This document shows positions 1-6,125 of a DNA stretch of 7,299 bases, piece after piece. The notes beneath the pieces were generated by a model. The model was not told the DNA's origin. It made no database searches and saw only the letters and a list, made by a program, of their open reading frames with translations. A program made the translations under genes and the position numbers. Numbering within the stretch: the first letter of the stretch is position 1; each line of letters begins with the position of its first letter. Source of the DNA: CAYUNA01 sp047629355. Its GTDB lineage: Bacteria; Bacteroidota; Bacteroidia; Chitinophagales; Saprospiraceae. The stretch spans positions 1 to 7,299 of the forward strand of contig JBLHWU010000284.1 in the NCBI GenBank assembly GCA_047629355.1, read 5' to 3'.

Positions 1-60
1 AAAAAATAGTTCCGTAACGAAGGCTATGCAACGATTTTTTGAATTCTTTAGAAGAAAAAA
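1..60 (-). repeat. Hairpin element family B, copy 1 (cut by the window edge)
   Basis: Read on the minus strand, this stretch aligns almost end to end with 4201-4266 on the plus strand. Both begin TTTTTTCTT, continue through an A-rich run, share TGCATAGCC followed by a GTTA..GG.ACT core, and end in a T6 run. In the complete copy the left arm pairs with a right arm beyond the T6 run; here that arm would lie outside the window. It starts about 57 bp past the stop of the glycoside hydrolase gene and is co-oriented with it, so it may also lie in that transcript's 3' end. The similarity is directly visible; its function is unknown. Confidence 0.6.
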
Positions 61-117
61 TTACGGCGCATTATGGTCCAACTTATTAAATCGTTTTTAC
101 TAAGCTGTTATTTTTTT

Positions 118-1446
118 TTATTTTAAAAAATTCACCAACGCATCCTGCAATCTATCCATTGAAGTCTGATGAAAATGCAGCGCAAACGGTTCTTCTTTCA
201 ATAAATACTCATGCGTCGTCAATTTCCAATATAAAATTCCTGCCAATGGAACATCCATTTGTTGCACCGTTTTATGCAAGCTTTCAACTGCCCAAATCCG
301 TTCCTGTGGAAATTTCGGCTGGTCACGCCAAACAATCAATTTCTCTTCCTCACCCTCTCCAGCAATCGAAAAACCATCCCCTTTCCACGATTCAATTGTA
401 CAATCTAATAAATTTGTATAACCCAGTTCTGTAAATAAAATTGGCTTATCCGTAATGTTTTTTTCTTTTTGAAATCCCTTAATATTTTTAAAAACAGTTT
501 GCCAATTTTTTTCAAATTCCTTTTTGATAACAGCTTCTTCAAGTGGCTGTCGAGTCACTTTTCGTAAAGGAAAATAAGCATTAATGCCAATGAAATCCAG
601 GTGTCCCCAAAAGTCAACTTCCTGATAATTATCAAAATTGGCAGCATAAGTCATTTGACCTGCAAACAATTTTCTTGAATTTTTAATCAATTGAATCCAA
701 CGTTTTTTGACTACTTTTCGACGTTCATTCACCAAAAAAAGCGGGTCGTCACAATCGGCAAAGGTCACCAATTGTCCCCAGTGATATTGCGTTTGAATTT
801 TCCGATTTAAATAAACAGAAAGGGCTTCGTCTTCCTTTAAAATCTGTTTGTCTTTCAAAACAGCCTCATACTTCAAAGCTTTTCTTTCAAAATCTTCTTG
901 TGCTTTCAGATTGTTATAATATTGGTGCAAAATCGGCAATTCGGTTAACGGTACGGTCGAAGAAAGGGAATTCATTTCGCTACCCAAAACTAAAATATCG
1001 ACGCCTTCCGTTTCACAAATTTTTGCCCATTTCAAGCAATACGCTTCATATTTATCAAACCAAGATTGCAGTGCGGCATCCGTCAGCGGCATAATCATCC
1101 CATGCCATTTGAATTCACTACTTTTAAACCAATGCTGCAATTGTATCCGCAAAACCATCACGACTTTCAATCCTGAGGCTTTCGCGGCACGTATTTCATT
1201 GAGCACTCCGTCGGGCTGGGTATCTTCTTCTATTGAATCCCAATACCATCGCCACTGTTTGGCATAAACGGTGACTTCGACGGTATTCATGCCGACACGT
1301 GTAAAAGTATTTGTCCAATCGTCAAGGTGTGCTTCTTTGACGGCAATGCCACCGAGGTAGAAATTTCTAGGTGGGAAATTTTCATTCGTTTGACAAGAGA
1401 AAAATAACATTAGTAAAAAAAAAAGAACTGTTCTTTGTGTGGTCAT
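118..1446 (-). CDS. Glycoside hydrolase-like lipoprotein (GH113-type TIM barrel)
   Basis: This is a predicted outer-surface or periplasmic lipoprotein of 442 residues. The N-terminus has a short charged start, a hydrophobic run and a lipobox ending LFFSC, so Cys18 is the likely lipidated residue after signal peptidase II. The body reads as a (beta/alpha)8 hydrolase: FYLGGIAV near 29-36 for the first strand, VDILVLGSEMNS at 149-160 with Glu157 as candidate acid/base, MTYAANFD at 265-272, LDFIGINAYFPL at 283-294, and PILFTELGYT at 335-344 with Glu340 as candidate nucleophile. These match the pattern of GH113 mannanase-like proteins, but the substrate cannot be deduced. A charged, helix-rich stretch of about 80 residues (roughly 165-245) lies between the acid/base strand and the MTYAANFD strand and seems longer than usual. 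ATG start; it appears monocistronic. Family-level call fairly sure, enzymatic specificity unsure. Confidence 0.8.
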   Translation of the reverse strand: MTTQRTVLFFLLMLFFSCQTNENFPPRNFYLGGIAVKEAHLDDWTNTFTRVGMNTVEVTVYAKQWRWYWDSIEEDTQPDGVLNEIRAAKASGLKVVMVLRIQLQHWFKSSEFKWHGMIMPLTDAALQSWFDKYEAYCLKWAKICETEGVDILVLGSEMNSLSSTVPLTELPILHQYYNNLKAQEDFERKALKYEAVLKDKQILKEDEALSVYLNRKIQTQYHWGQLVTFADCDDPLFLVNERRKVVKKRWIQLIKNSRKLFAGQMTYAANFDNYQEVDFWGHLDFIGINAYFPLRKVTRQPLEEAVIKKEFEKNWQTVFKNIKGFQKEKNITDKPILFTELGYTNLLDCTIESWKGDGFSIAGEGEEEKLIVWRDQPKFPQERIWAVESLHKTVQQMDVPLAGILYWKLTTHEYLLKEEPFALHFHQTSMDRLQDALVNFLK

Positions 1447-1493
1447 ATCAAATACTCTTTCAAAAAATATGGGTAAACTTAATTTAAATAAGA

Positions 1494-1546
1494 GGAGTTT
1501 GAGGGAGAAAAGCGGTTTGTAAAGACGCTTTTCTTCCTCAAACTCC
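1494..1546. other. Long near-perfect hairpin upstream of the hydrolase gene
   Basis: A 21-nt arm (1494-1514, GGAGTTTGAGG then GAGAAAAGCG without overlap) pairs with 1526-1546 around an 11-nt loop. Only one position differs, and in plus-strand RNA it would be a G-U pair. It lies 48 bp upstream of the hydrolase start. Neither side has a strong T-run, so it is not a typical intrinsic terminator. It could be a 5' leader structure, a two-way transcription barrier or another mobile hairpin. Confidence 0.6.
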
Positions 1547-1584
1547 CATTGATTTTAATATCAAGATAATTATGGTCACCTACT

Positions 1585-1747
1585 TAGGAACGCGGAATAA
1601 ATAAATGCAGATTCTTGGGAGTGAGGTTTTGTTCTTCTTTTTTGCTTTAAAAGTGCGATTTATGTTGATATAATTAGCATTTTTAAAGTGAAAAATGAGG
1701 ACAAAATATCCTGTCAAGAATCTGCATTTATTTAATTCGCGTTCCTT
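1585..1747. repeat. 163-bp palindromic (MITE-like) element, family A copy 1
   Basis: The ends are 33-nt inverted arms (1585-1617 and 1715-1747) identical at 30 of 33 positions, starting AGGAACGCG and running into AAATAAATGCAGATTCTTG. Pairing continues inward: a TTTTGTTCTTC-like arm against TTTTGTCCTCA, then TTTTGCTTTAAAAGTGC against the complement of GCATTTTTAAAGTGAAAA, leaving a loop of about 20 nt containing TTGATATAAT. The whole element can fold as one long stem. A second, diverged copy lies at 3825-3986. No open frame of interest is inside. It may be a miniature inverted-repeat element moved by an enzyme encoded elsewhere, or a structured RNA. Confidence 0.75.
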
Positions 1748-1770
1748 ACTTATACGAGTAGATAATGAGG

Positions 1771-1866
1771 GTCTAAAACCTAGGCTGTTCAATATTTTAG
1801 TGATAAATATTTAACATGGCCTCAGAATTCTCCATTGTCTAAAACCTAGGCTGTTCAATATTTTAG
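1771..1866. repeat. Pair of exact 30-bp direct repeats, 66-bp period
   Basis: The copies at 1771-1800 and 1837-1866 are identical over 30 bp (beginning GTCTAAAACCTAGG, ending CAATATTTTAG), with 36 bp between them. Each has complementary ends, CTAAAA and TTTTAG. A weak third start (GTCTAAAC) lies 64 bp further on, at 1901. The spacing is CRISPR-like, but there are only two true repeats and no cas genes here. Sequences after the repeats share TGATAA and ATGG, which favours an old tandem duplication of a 66-bp unit. Confidence 0.7.
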
Positions 1867-2020
1867 GTGCTGATAATCAATGGTTTAGAAGTCTGATACA
1901 GTCTAAACAATAAACTTACTACACTAAACGATTATTTTCACTAAAAAACTCTTTCTTAACATATTGATTTTCAGTGAGTTGAAAGAATGAACACCCTAGT
2001 CTAAAACCCTAATTTTAAAA

Positions 2021-3523
2021 TTACTGCACCCGCAATCGGTCACCGGGATAAATTGTATTGTCATTCAATCCATTCCATCGTTTCAAATCACTCACAGAAG
2101 CTGCGTATTTTCGGCTCAAACTGTATAAAGTATCTCCTTTTAATACCACATAATAGGTTGCGTGAGAAGAATTTCCAGAAGACGAACTTGATTCCGAGTT
2201 ATTGGGATTAAAAATTGGTGGATGTACGGTCGTTGAGCCACCAGAATTATTGGTTGAACCAGAACCTGGCGAAGTATTAGATGACTCAGAATTAGTAGGA
2301 TTTCCATTGTTAGTGTTCGTCGAACCTGTTCCAGAGGACGAGTTTTCATTAGAGGAGTTTCCTGAGTTATTGCCATCTGCCCAGCTAGAATTACTGCCTG
2401 AACCGTCCGTTGAATTGCCGTTATTACTTCCAGTCGTCGAAGTATTTGGTTGGGTCGTCGTTGGCATCTCTGGTTCTATTGTATTTTCTGTATCCATAAA
2501 GCCATCGACTTCATCAGATTTCTGCTTAGATTTTTTATCTCGTGCAGGTTCTAGGTAGCCAGGGCGCAAGCGTGGACGCTCTTTGCGGCTCACTTTCCAA
2601 CCACGTATTCTGATGCGCTCATCTTTTTCAGATTGAGTTCCCTCAGGCATTCGATTTCGCTTGTATAAATTTTTCAAACGGATACCGTACAACTGCGAAA
2701 TATTATACATCGTCTCGCCTTCTCGAACGTAATGCCATTTTTTTGTCCCTCGAAAATTCTTACGTTTTTTCTGCAAAAAAACCAATTCATCTCGATACAG
2801 CAGAGTCGCTGGTTCATGTAGCATTTCATTATACTTGATGATACATTTTAAGTTGACATCTGCTTTTGTACTTATATTGGCGGGAGTATCGTCGCGCTCA
2901 GAATAGACGACTTTGACATCATTAATTCGCCGCAAATCCAAACCTGCAATCATATCCGTATCGTCGTACTCTATATCTCGAATGTCGCCAGAAGACAAGC
3001 GGTCGTATTGGTCTAAGTTGTAAGTTTCAATCACTCTAATTAATTTATCGGCATAGGTTGGACTCGTCGCGTAACCCGCTTTTTTGAGGCCACGCGCCCA
3101 ACGTCGATAGTTGGTCACATTATATCTAAATAGGAAACCATAACGGTGTTCACTTCTGGGATTTCGTAAAAATTCAGAATGCGCGATGTAGCTTTCTTCG
3201 GCTGATTTATAGGCGCGGAAGCAGGATTTTTCCAACTGCCCATTTTCATCATAATCATCATCTTCGCGATAAACGGTGCGTCCTTTCCAATAGCCACCGC
3301 ATTTGATACCAAAGTGATTGTTGGCTTTTTTAGCTAAATAACTTGTTCCGCCGCCTGATTCAAGTAGTCCTTGCGCCAATTTGATACTCGCAGGAACGCC
3401 TGCACGTTCCATTTCTCGAATCGCAATGTTTTTATATTTTTCAATATATTTATAGCGGTCTTGCGCCACCAATGAGGTCGTAAAGCACAAAAAGATGATT
3501 AAAAAATTAAGTGTGTTCCTCAT
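2021..3523 (-). CDS. Secreted glucosaminidase with two LysM domains
   Basis: This 500-residue exported protein probably cleaves the glycan chains of peptidoglycan. Residues 1-20 form a Sec signal peptide (hydrophobic LNFLIIFLCF, AxA-type end SLVA, then Q21). A FlgJ/LytG-type glucosaminidase domain covers about 25-170: SIKLAQGLLESGGGTSYLA with Glu55 as candidate catalytic acid, NNHFGIKC at 68-75, YKSAEESYIAHSEFL at 105-119, and LKKAGYATSPTYADKLI at 146-162. A first LysM follows at about 264-308 (HYVREGETMYNISQLYG). Then comes a basic stretch, a Ser/Asn/Gly/Thr-rich linker of about 100 residues (354-455), and a terminal LysM at 456-499 (YYVVLKGDTLYSLSRKYA to YPGDRLRV). LysM domains bind GlcNAc-containing glycans and should hold the enzyme on the wall. 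It stands alone, flanked by repeat-filled gaps. ATG start. The family is clear; the physiological role (division, turnover or lysis) is not. Confidence 0.9.
   Translation of the reverse strand: MRNTLNFLIIFLCFTTSLVAQDRYKYIEKYKNIAIREMERAGVPASIKLAQGLLESGGGTSYLAKKANNHFGIKCGGYWKGRTVYREDDDYDENGQLEKSCFRAYKSAEESYIAHSEFLRNPRSEHRYGFLFRYNVTNYRRWARGLKKAGYATSPTYADKLIRVIETYNLDQYDRLSSGDIRDIEYDDTDMIAGLDLRRINDVKVVYSERDDTPANISTKADVNLKCIIKYNEMLHEPATLLYRDELVFLQKKRKNFRGTKKWHYVREGETMYNISQLYGIRLKNLYKRNRMPEGTQSEKDERIRIRGWKVSRKERPRLRPGYLEPARDKKSKQKSDEVDGFMDTENTIEPEMPTTTQPNTSTTGSNNGNSTDGSGSNSSWADGNNSGNSSNENSSSGTGSTNTNNGNPTNSESSNTSPGSGSTNNSGGSTTVHPPIFNPNNSESSSSSGNSSHATYYVVLKGDTLYSLSRKYAASVSDLKRWNGLNDNTIYPGDRLRVQ
2159..2464 (-). 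other. Low-complexity Ser/Asn/Gly/Thr linker in the glucosaminidase
   Basis: Residues about 354-455 are almost entirely S, N, G, T and P, with a few acidic residues, and separate the two LysM domains. Such segments are usually disordered tethers. The coding DNA is degenerate rather than a clean tandem repeat, so it does not look like a recently expanded microsatellite. Open frames in other phases here (for example on the plus strand near 2202-2558) are by-products of this composition. Confidence 0.75.
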
Positions 3524-3544
3524 GGGGTTTGCATTTTTATATTA

Positions 3545-3580
3545 CAAAATTGTTGCATAATAACGGCTGTTCATTCAAAA
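3545..3580 (-). promoter_or_regulatory. Candidate Bacteroidota promoter for the glucosaminidase gene
   Basis: On the minus strand a TTTTG (3576-3580) is followed about 23 nt later by CAATTTTG (3545-3552), seven of eight matches to the Bacteroidota -7 consensus TAnnTTTG. It lies 22 bp upstream of the ATG at 3523. This is a pattern match only; in DNA this AT-rich, chance matches are likely. Confidence 0.3.
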
Positions 3581-3684
3581 GGAGTATTCAGAGGATGTTA
3601 TTTTTTTTCAAAAGGTCGTTTATTGATTGGAAAAAAATAATCGACGCAAAATCGGAAAATAATATGAATGGAAAAAATGTATGT

Positions 3685-3735
3685 AGGTGACTTTAAATAA
3701 TCGGGTCTAAAAGTATCGATTATTTAAGGTCACCT
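3685..3735. repeat. Hairpin element family C, copy 1
   Basis: The arms are 19 nt, 3685-3703 (AGGTGACTTTAAATAATCG) and 3717-3735, complementary at 18 of 19 positions, around a 13-nt loop with GTCTAAAAG. Read on the minus strand, the arm plus loop match 7190 onwards on the plus strand through AGGTGACCTTAAATAATCGA, ACTTTT and GAC, so this is a dispersed element rather than a local terminator. Confidence 0.7.
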
Positions 3736-3824
3736 GTATAAGTACTCGGACCTATTTATTAGTGGTTTTTAGACTATCTTTTTCCGATATTTTACCTTTA
3801 AAAGTATTTTAATAACCCTGCCAT

Positions 3825-3986
3825 TAGGGAACGCGAATTAAATAAAGTTGCTTTTTTGAGCGCGCGTTTTCGTTCCTAGTTTTTGCTTTAAACGTGCTAT
3901 TTATATTGATATAATGAGCATTTTTAAAGTGAAAAGTATAGACTAAATATCCGCTCAAAAATGTAAGATTATTTATTTAGTAATCA
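3825..3986. repeat. Palindromic (MITE-like) element, family A copy 2, diverged
   Basis: The left end reads TAGGGAACGCGAATTAAATAAA, given here as TAGGGAACGCG then AATTAAATAAA, matching copy 1. The core TTTTTGCTTTAAA.GTGC, TTGATATAAT and AGCATTTTTAAAGTGAAAA is nearly identical to copy 1. The middle stem differs: here TTTTTGAGCG pairs with CGCTCAAAAA, where copy 1 pairs GCAGATTCTTG with its own complement. The outer right end lacks the CGCGTTCC terminus, so it is either decayed or disrupted there. Confidence 0.65.
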
Positions 3987-4112
3987 TATAAATACAAATC
4001 TATTCTTAATTGTAAATTTATCGTTTATCATTTGTAATTCATCATTTGGCGAAGACATTGTAAGGGGTTATTAAAGAGAAACTATCGAAAAAATATTGTC
4101 TAAAAATTTTAC

Positions 4113-4159
4113 TGAATTAATTACCACGTGTTATTTAATTCTCATTCCTCACCTACTTA
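4113..4159. repeat. Near-palindrome on CACGTG plus a family A-like end
   Basis: Bases 4113-4140 form a 28-bp near-palindrome (24 of 28 positions symmetric) centred on CACGTG and bounded by GAATTAA and TTAATTC. The right half runs into TTATTTAATTC, TTCCT and TACTTAT, resembling the right end of palindromic copy 1 (1730-1753). It also contains TCACCTACTTA (4149-4159), exactly as at 1576-1586. It may be the relic of a third element; this is tentative. Confidence 0.35.
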
Positions 4160-4200
4160 TGTGAAAACAATTCAATAAATTAAGCTAGAATGTACCGTGA

Positions 4201-4285
4201 TTTTTTCTTGTAAGGAGTTTTAAAAAAAAATCAGTGCATAGCCGCAGTTAGGGACTTATGTTTTTTAACTTCTTACAAGGAAAAA
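4201..4285 (+). repeat. Hairpin element family B, copy 2 (complete)
   Basis: The left arm 4201-4227 (TTTTTTCTTGTAAGGAG then TTTTAAAAAA) pairs with the right arm 4261-4285 (TTTTTTAACTTC then TTACAAGGAAAAA), enclosing a 33-nt loop with TGCATAGCCGCAGTTAGG. Copy 1 at 1-60 on the other strand has the same loop theme but a different stem. Each T-rich end could assist termination on either strand, but the long loop is unlike a simple terminator. Confidence 0.65.
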
Positions 4286-4383
4286 TGAAAAGGATAATGG
4301 TTAAAGTTATTGGATTGTTTTCAATAAAGGCAGGTTCAGCGTTTTCTTTTTTTTAAAATCAGGATAAATACTGAAAAAAAGGC

Positions 4384-4418
4384 AAAAAAAAGAGGTAATG
4401 CCACCACAGCACTACCTC
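4384..4418 (-). terminator. Intrinsic terminator, minus strand
   Basis: GAGGTA (4392-4397) and TACCTC (4413-4418) pair, continuing through an A/C mismatch into TGC (4399-4401) and GCA (4409-4411) around a 7-nt loop. On the minus strand the stem is followed by eight T residues (4391 to 4384). This is a classic Rho-independent terminator for leftward transcription. The nearest leftward gene is bshA, whose stop is about 340 nt upstream, so it ends either a long bshA 3' UTR or an unannotated small RNA. Confidence 0.75.
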
Positions 4419-4519
4419 AGCCCTAACCAAATAAAACCAAATTATAAATCTTTAGGTCTTTTAAAATGGGGTTCAAACTTAACTCAAATGACCTTGGTGT
4501 CAATTTTACATTAAGTTTG
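4384..4519 (-). ncRNA. Possible small RNA or structured 3' UTR ahead of the terminator
   Basis: Just upstream of the terminator on the minus strand is an independent stem: CAAACTTAA (4474-4482) with TTAAGTTTG (4511-4519), enclosing AAATGAC and GTCAATTT, which also pair with one bulge, around a CTTGGT hexaloop. A stem-loop, an unstructured AT-rich linker and a strong terminator together look like a bacterial sRNA. No convincing promoter was found, and it matches no RNA family I recognise. A bshA 3' UTR is the simplest alternative. Confidence 0.3.
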
Positions 4520-4759
4520 GTAGTGCAAAATTAGAATGTTTTTAATGGAAAACCAATTATTTGCCCAAATTTGTGTTGGGAAGCTAGGGCTTTATTCAAT
4601 ATATTTTGTTGATATGGAAAATAGAGGAAGTTTTAATTGAAATAAAAATATTTAATTCTGGCGAAAAATATGCAACAAAATTAAATTTCAAATAGATAGA
4701 TTGAATTTTATTTGTTCTTGAAGCTTCTGTAAGAGATTAATCCTATATCTAGCTTATAT

Positions 4760-5911
4760 TTATTCTTGTACTACTACTGTTGTTGCTGCTGTTGCTAAAA
4801 TCTGCTCGTAATAATTTTCATAATGCGGTAAGACATTTTGTAAGTCAAATTTCTCTGCTTGTTCCAACGCATTTTTTCTAAATTCTTGCAAAATCTCCTC
4901 ATTTTCCAAAATTTTAATTGCATTCGCTGCCATATCGTCCACATCTCCAACATCGCTTAAATACCCCGTTTTACCATGAATATTTACTTCTGGAATTCCA
5001 CCTGCATTCGAGGAAATAACGGGAACTTCACAAGCCATCGCTTCCAAAGCTGCCAATCCAAAACTCTCATTAGCGGACGGCAAAACAAAGACATCCGCAA
5101 TCGCTAATAATTCTTCTACAGCATCTTGTTTACCCAAAAATCGAATCTCGTGACACAAACCAATTTCCCGACAAAGCTGCTCCAAATTGTGCCGCTCAGG
5201 TCCATCACCAATTAATAACAATTTAGAAGGAATTGTTTCATAGACTTTTTTGAAAATATGAATTACATCTTGCACTCGTTTTACCTTTCGGAAATTGGAA
5301 ACGTGCGCCAAAATTCGTTCGCCATTTGGCGCAATGGCTTTTTTGAAATGGTCTTTATTGGTCTTCCGAAAACGATTGAAATCAATGAAGTTATAAATAA
5401 CTTTAATCTCTTTTTTAATGTCAAATTGCTCGTTGGTTAAGTCTTTCAATGCTTGCGAAACGGCAGTGACGCCATCCGATTTATTGATAGAAAATTCAAC
5501 GATAGGGGCAAAGGTTGAGTTGCTGCCAACCAGCGTAATATCTGTACCGTGCAATGTTGTTATCACCGGAATGTGTCGTCCTTGTCCCAGTAGAATCTGT
5601 TTTGCTGTATAGGCCACCGTCGCGTGCGGAATGGCATAATGTACATGTAAAATGTCGAGATTTTCATATTTTACGACATCCACCATTTTACTCGCAAGTG
5701 CTGTGTCATAAGGTGGATATTCAAACAAAGGGTAGTCTGCACCCGATACTTCGTGATAGAAAATATTTTCGTGGAAAGTTGTCAATCTCGGTGGGCGACG
5801 GTAGGTAATAAAATGAACAGAGTGTCCTTTCTTAGCCAGACCAAGTCCTAATTCAGTAGCTACGACGCCACTTCCGCCATAAGTTGGGTAACATACAATT
5901 CCGATTCGCAT
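4760..5911 (-). CDS. bshA: N-acetyl-alpha-D-glucosaminyl L-malate synthase BshA
   Basis: This is a cytoplasmic GT4 (GT-B fold) glycosyltransferase for the first step of bacillithiol synthesis, joining GlcNAc from UDP-GlcNAc to L-malate. The 383 residues match the family's usual size. The N-terminus MRIGIVCYPTYGGSG is the family hallmark and fixes the ATG start; GGSG (12-15) is the sugar-nucleotide loop. Further motifs are LHVHYAIPHA at 88-97, TTLHGTDITLVG at 118-129, HVSNFRKVKR at 203-212, IGDGPER at 234-240, and the E-x7-E pair Glu282/Glu290 in NESFGLAALE, followed by NAGGIPEV at 302-309. The last dozen residues (ATAATTVVVQE) are a low-complexity tail encoded by GCA/ACA/GTA-like triplets, probably not catalytic. 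Divergent from gldD; bshB and bshC are not in the window. Confidence 0.93.
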   Translation of the reverse strand: MRIGIVCYPTYGGSGVVATELGLGLAKKGHSVHFITYRRPPRLTTFHENIFYHEVSGADYPLFEYPPYDTALASKMVDVVKYENLDILHVHYAIPHATVAYTAKQILLGQGRHIPVITTLHGTDITLVGSNSTFAPIVEFSINKSDGVTAVSQALKDLTNEQFDIKKEIKVIYNFIDFNRFRKTNKDHFKKAIAPNGERILAHVSNFRKVKRVQDVIHIFKKVYETIPSKLLLIGDGPERHNLEQLCREIGLCHEIRFLGKQDAVEELLAIADVFVLPSANESFGLAALEAMACEVPVISSNAGGIPEVNIHGKTGYLSDVGDVDDMAANAIKILENEEILQEFRKNALEQAEKFDLQNVLPHYENYYEQILATAATTVVVQE

Positions 5912-6125
5912 AATGATTGTTTCGATTTATTCAATTAGCTGGATTGATTCCGACTGGGATTCATTTTCATTAAACCGATTGAGGTTAGAATAGTTCTATT
6001 CAGTTTATTAATTTCTAAATCCTTCAATTTATTTTTTGCAAAGAAAGCCTATTTGAAAAATAACTGTGGTAGAAAACCAGTTTTTATTTTAGGAAATTTT
6101 TACTTTGCGTTTCAAAAAAAAATCT

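Larger units (their letters stand above)
1447..2020. other. Gene-free 574-bp gap filled with repeats
   Basis: No credible gene lies here. A 70-codon open frame on the minus strand (1580-1792) only reads through the palindromic element and resembles nothing I know. The gap holds the hairpin at 1494-1546, the 163-bp palindromic element, two exact 30-bp direct repeats, further GTCTAAA-starting motifs at 1901 and 1999, and a 14-bp perfect palindrome (TAATTTTAAAATTA, 2010-2023) overlapping the stop of the glucosaminidase gene. Confidence 0.7.
3524..4759. other. 1.24-kb gene-free gap rich in inverted repeats
   Basis: No frame in this gap has a recognisable product or an appreciable length. From left to right it holds a promoter candidate, a 51-bp hairpin (3685-3735), a diverged copy of the 163-bp palindromic element, a near-palindrome centred on CACGTG (4113-4140), hairpin family B copy 2 (4201-4285) and a minus-strand intrinsic terminator with an upstream stem-loop (4384-4519). 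Nothing identifiable was seen in 3581-3680, 3987-4112 or 4520-4759. Confidence 0.65.

Noticed and set aside
1580..1792. 70-codon minus-strand open frame
   Set aside because: It runs straight through the palindromic element and into the direct repeat, resembles no known protein, and is explained by repeat structure.
1771..1866. Calling a CRISPR array
   Set aside because: There are only two exact repeats, the spacers partly resemble each other, and no cas genes or leader are visible, so it is listed as a direct repeat only.
2202..2558. 118-codon plus-strand frame rich in Glu, Pro and Val
   Set aside because: It is antisense to the Ser/Asn/Gly linker of the glucosaminidase; its composition is the complement of that low-complexity coding DNA.
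4760..4800. Triplet-like run at the bshA 3' end as a microsatellite
   Set aside because: The run is short, mixed (GCA, ACA, GTA-like codons) and in frame. It only encodes a low-complexity tail and may be chance.
5912..6125. Divergent promoters for bshA and gldD
   Set aside because: TTACTTTG at 6100-6107 and TATTTTTTG near 6030 resemble the -7 element, but neither has a properly spaced TTG partner, so no promoter is asserted.
6105..6125. TTG start for gldD
   Set aside because: It is possible given AGGA upstream, but the ATG at 6126 already gives a complete lipoprotein signal with an A-rich leader; kept as an alternative only.
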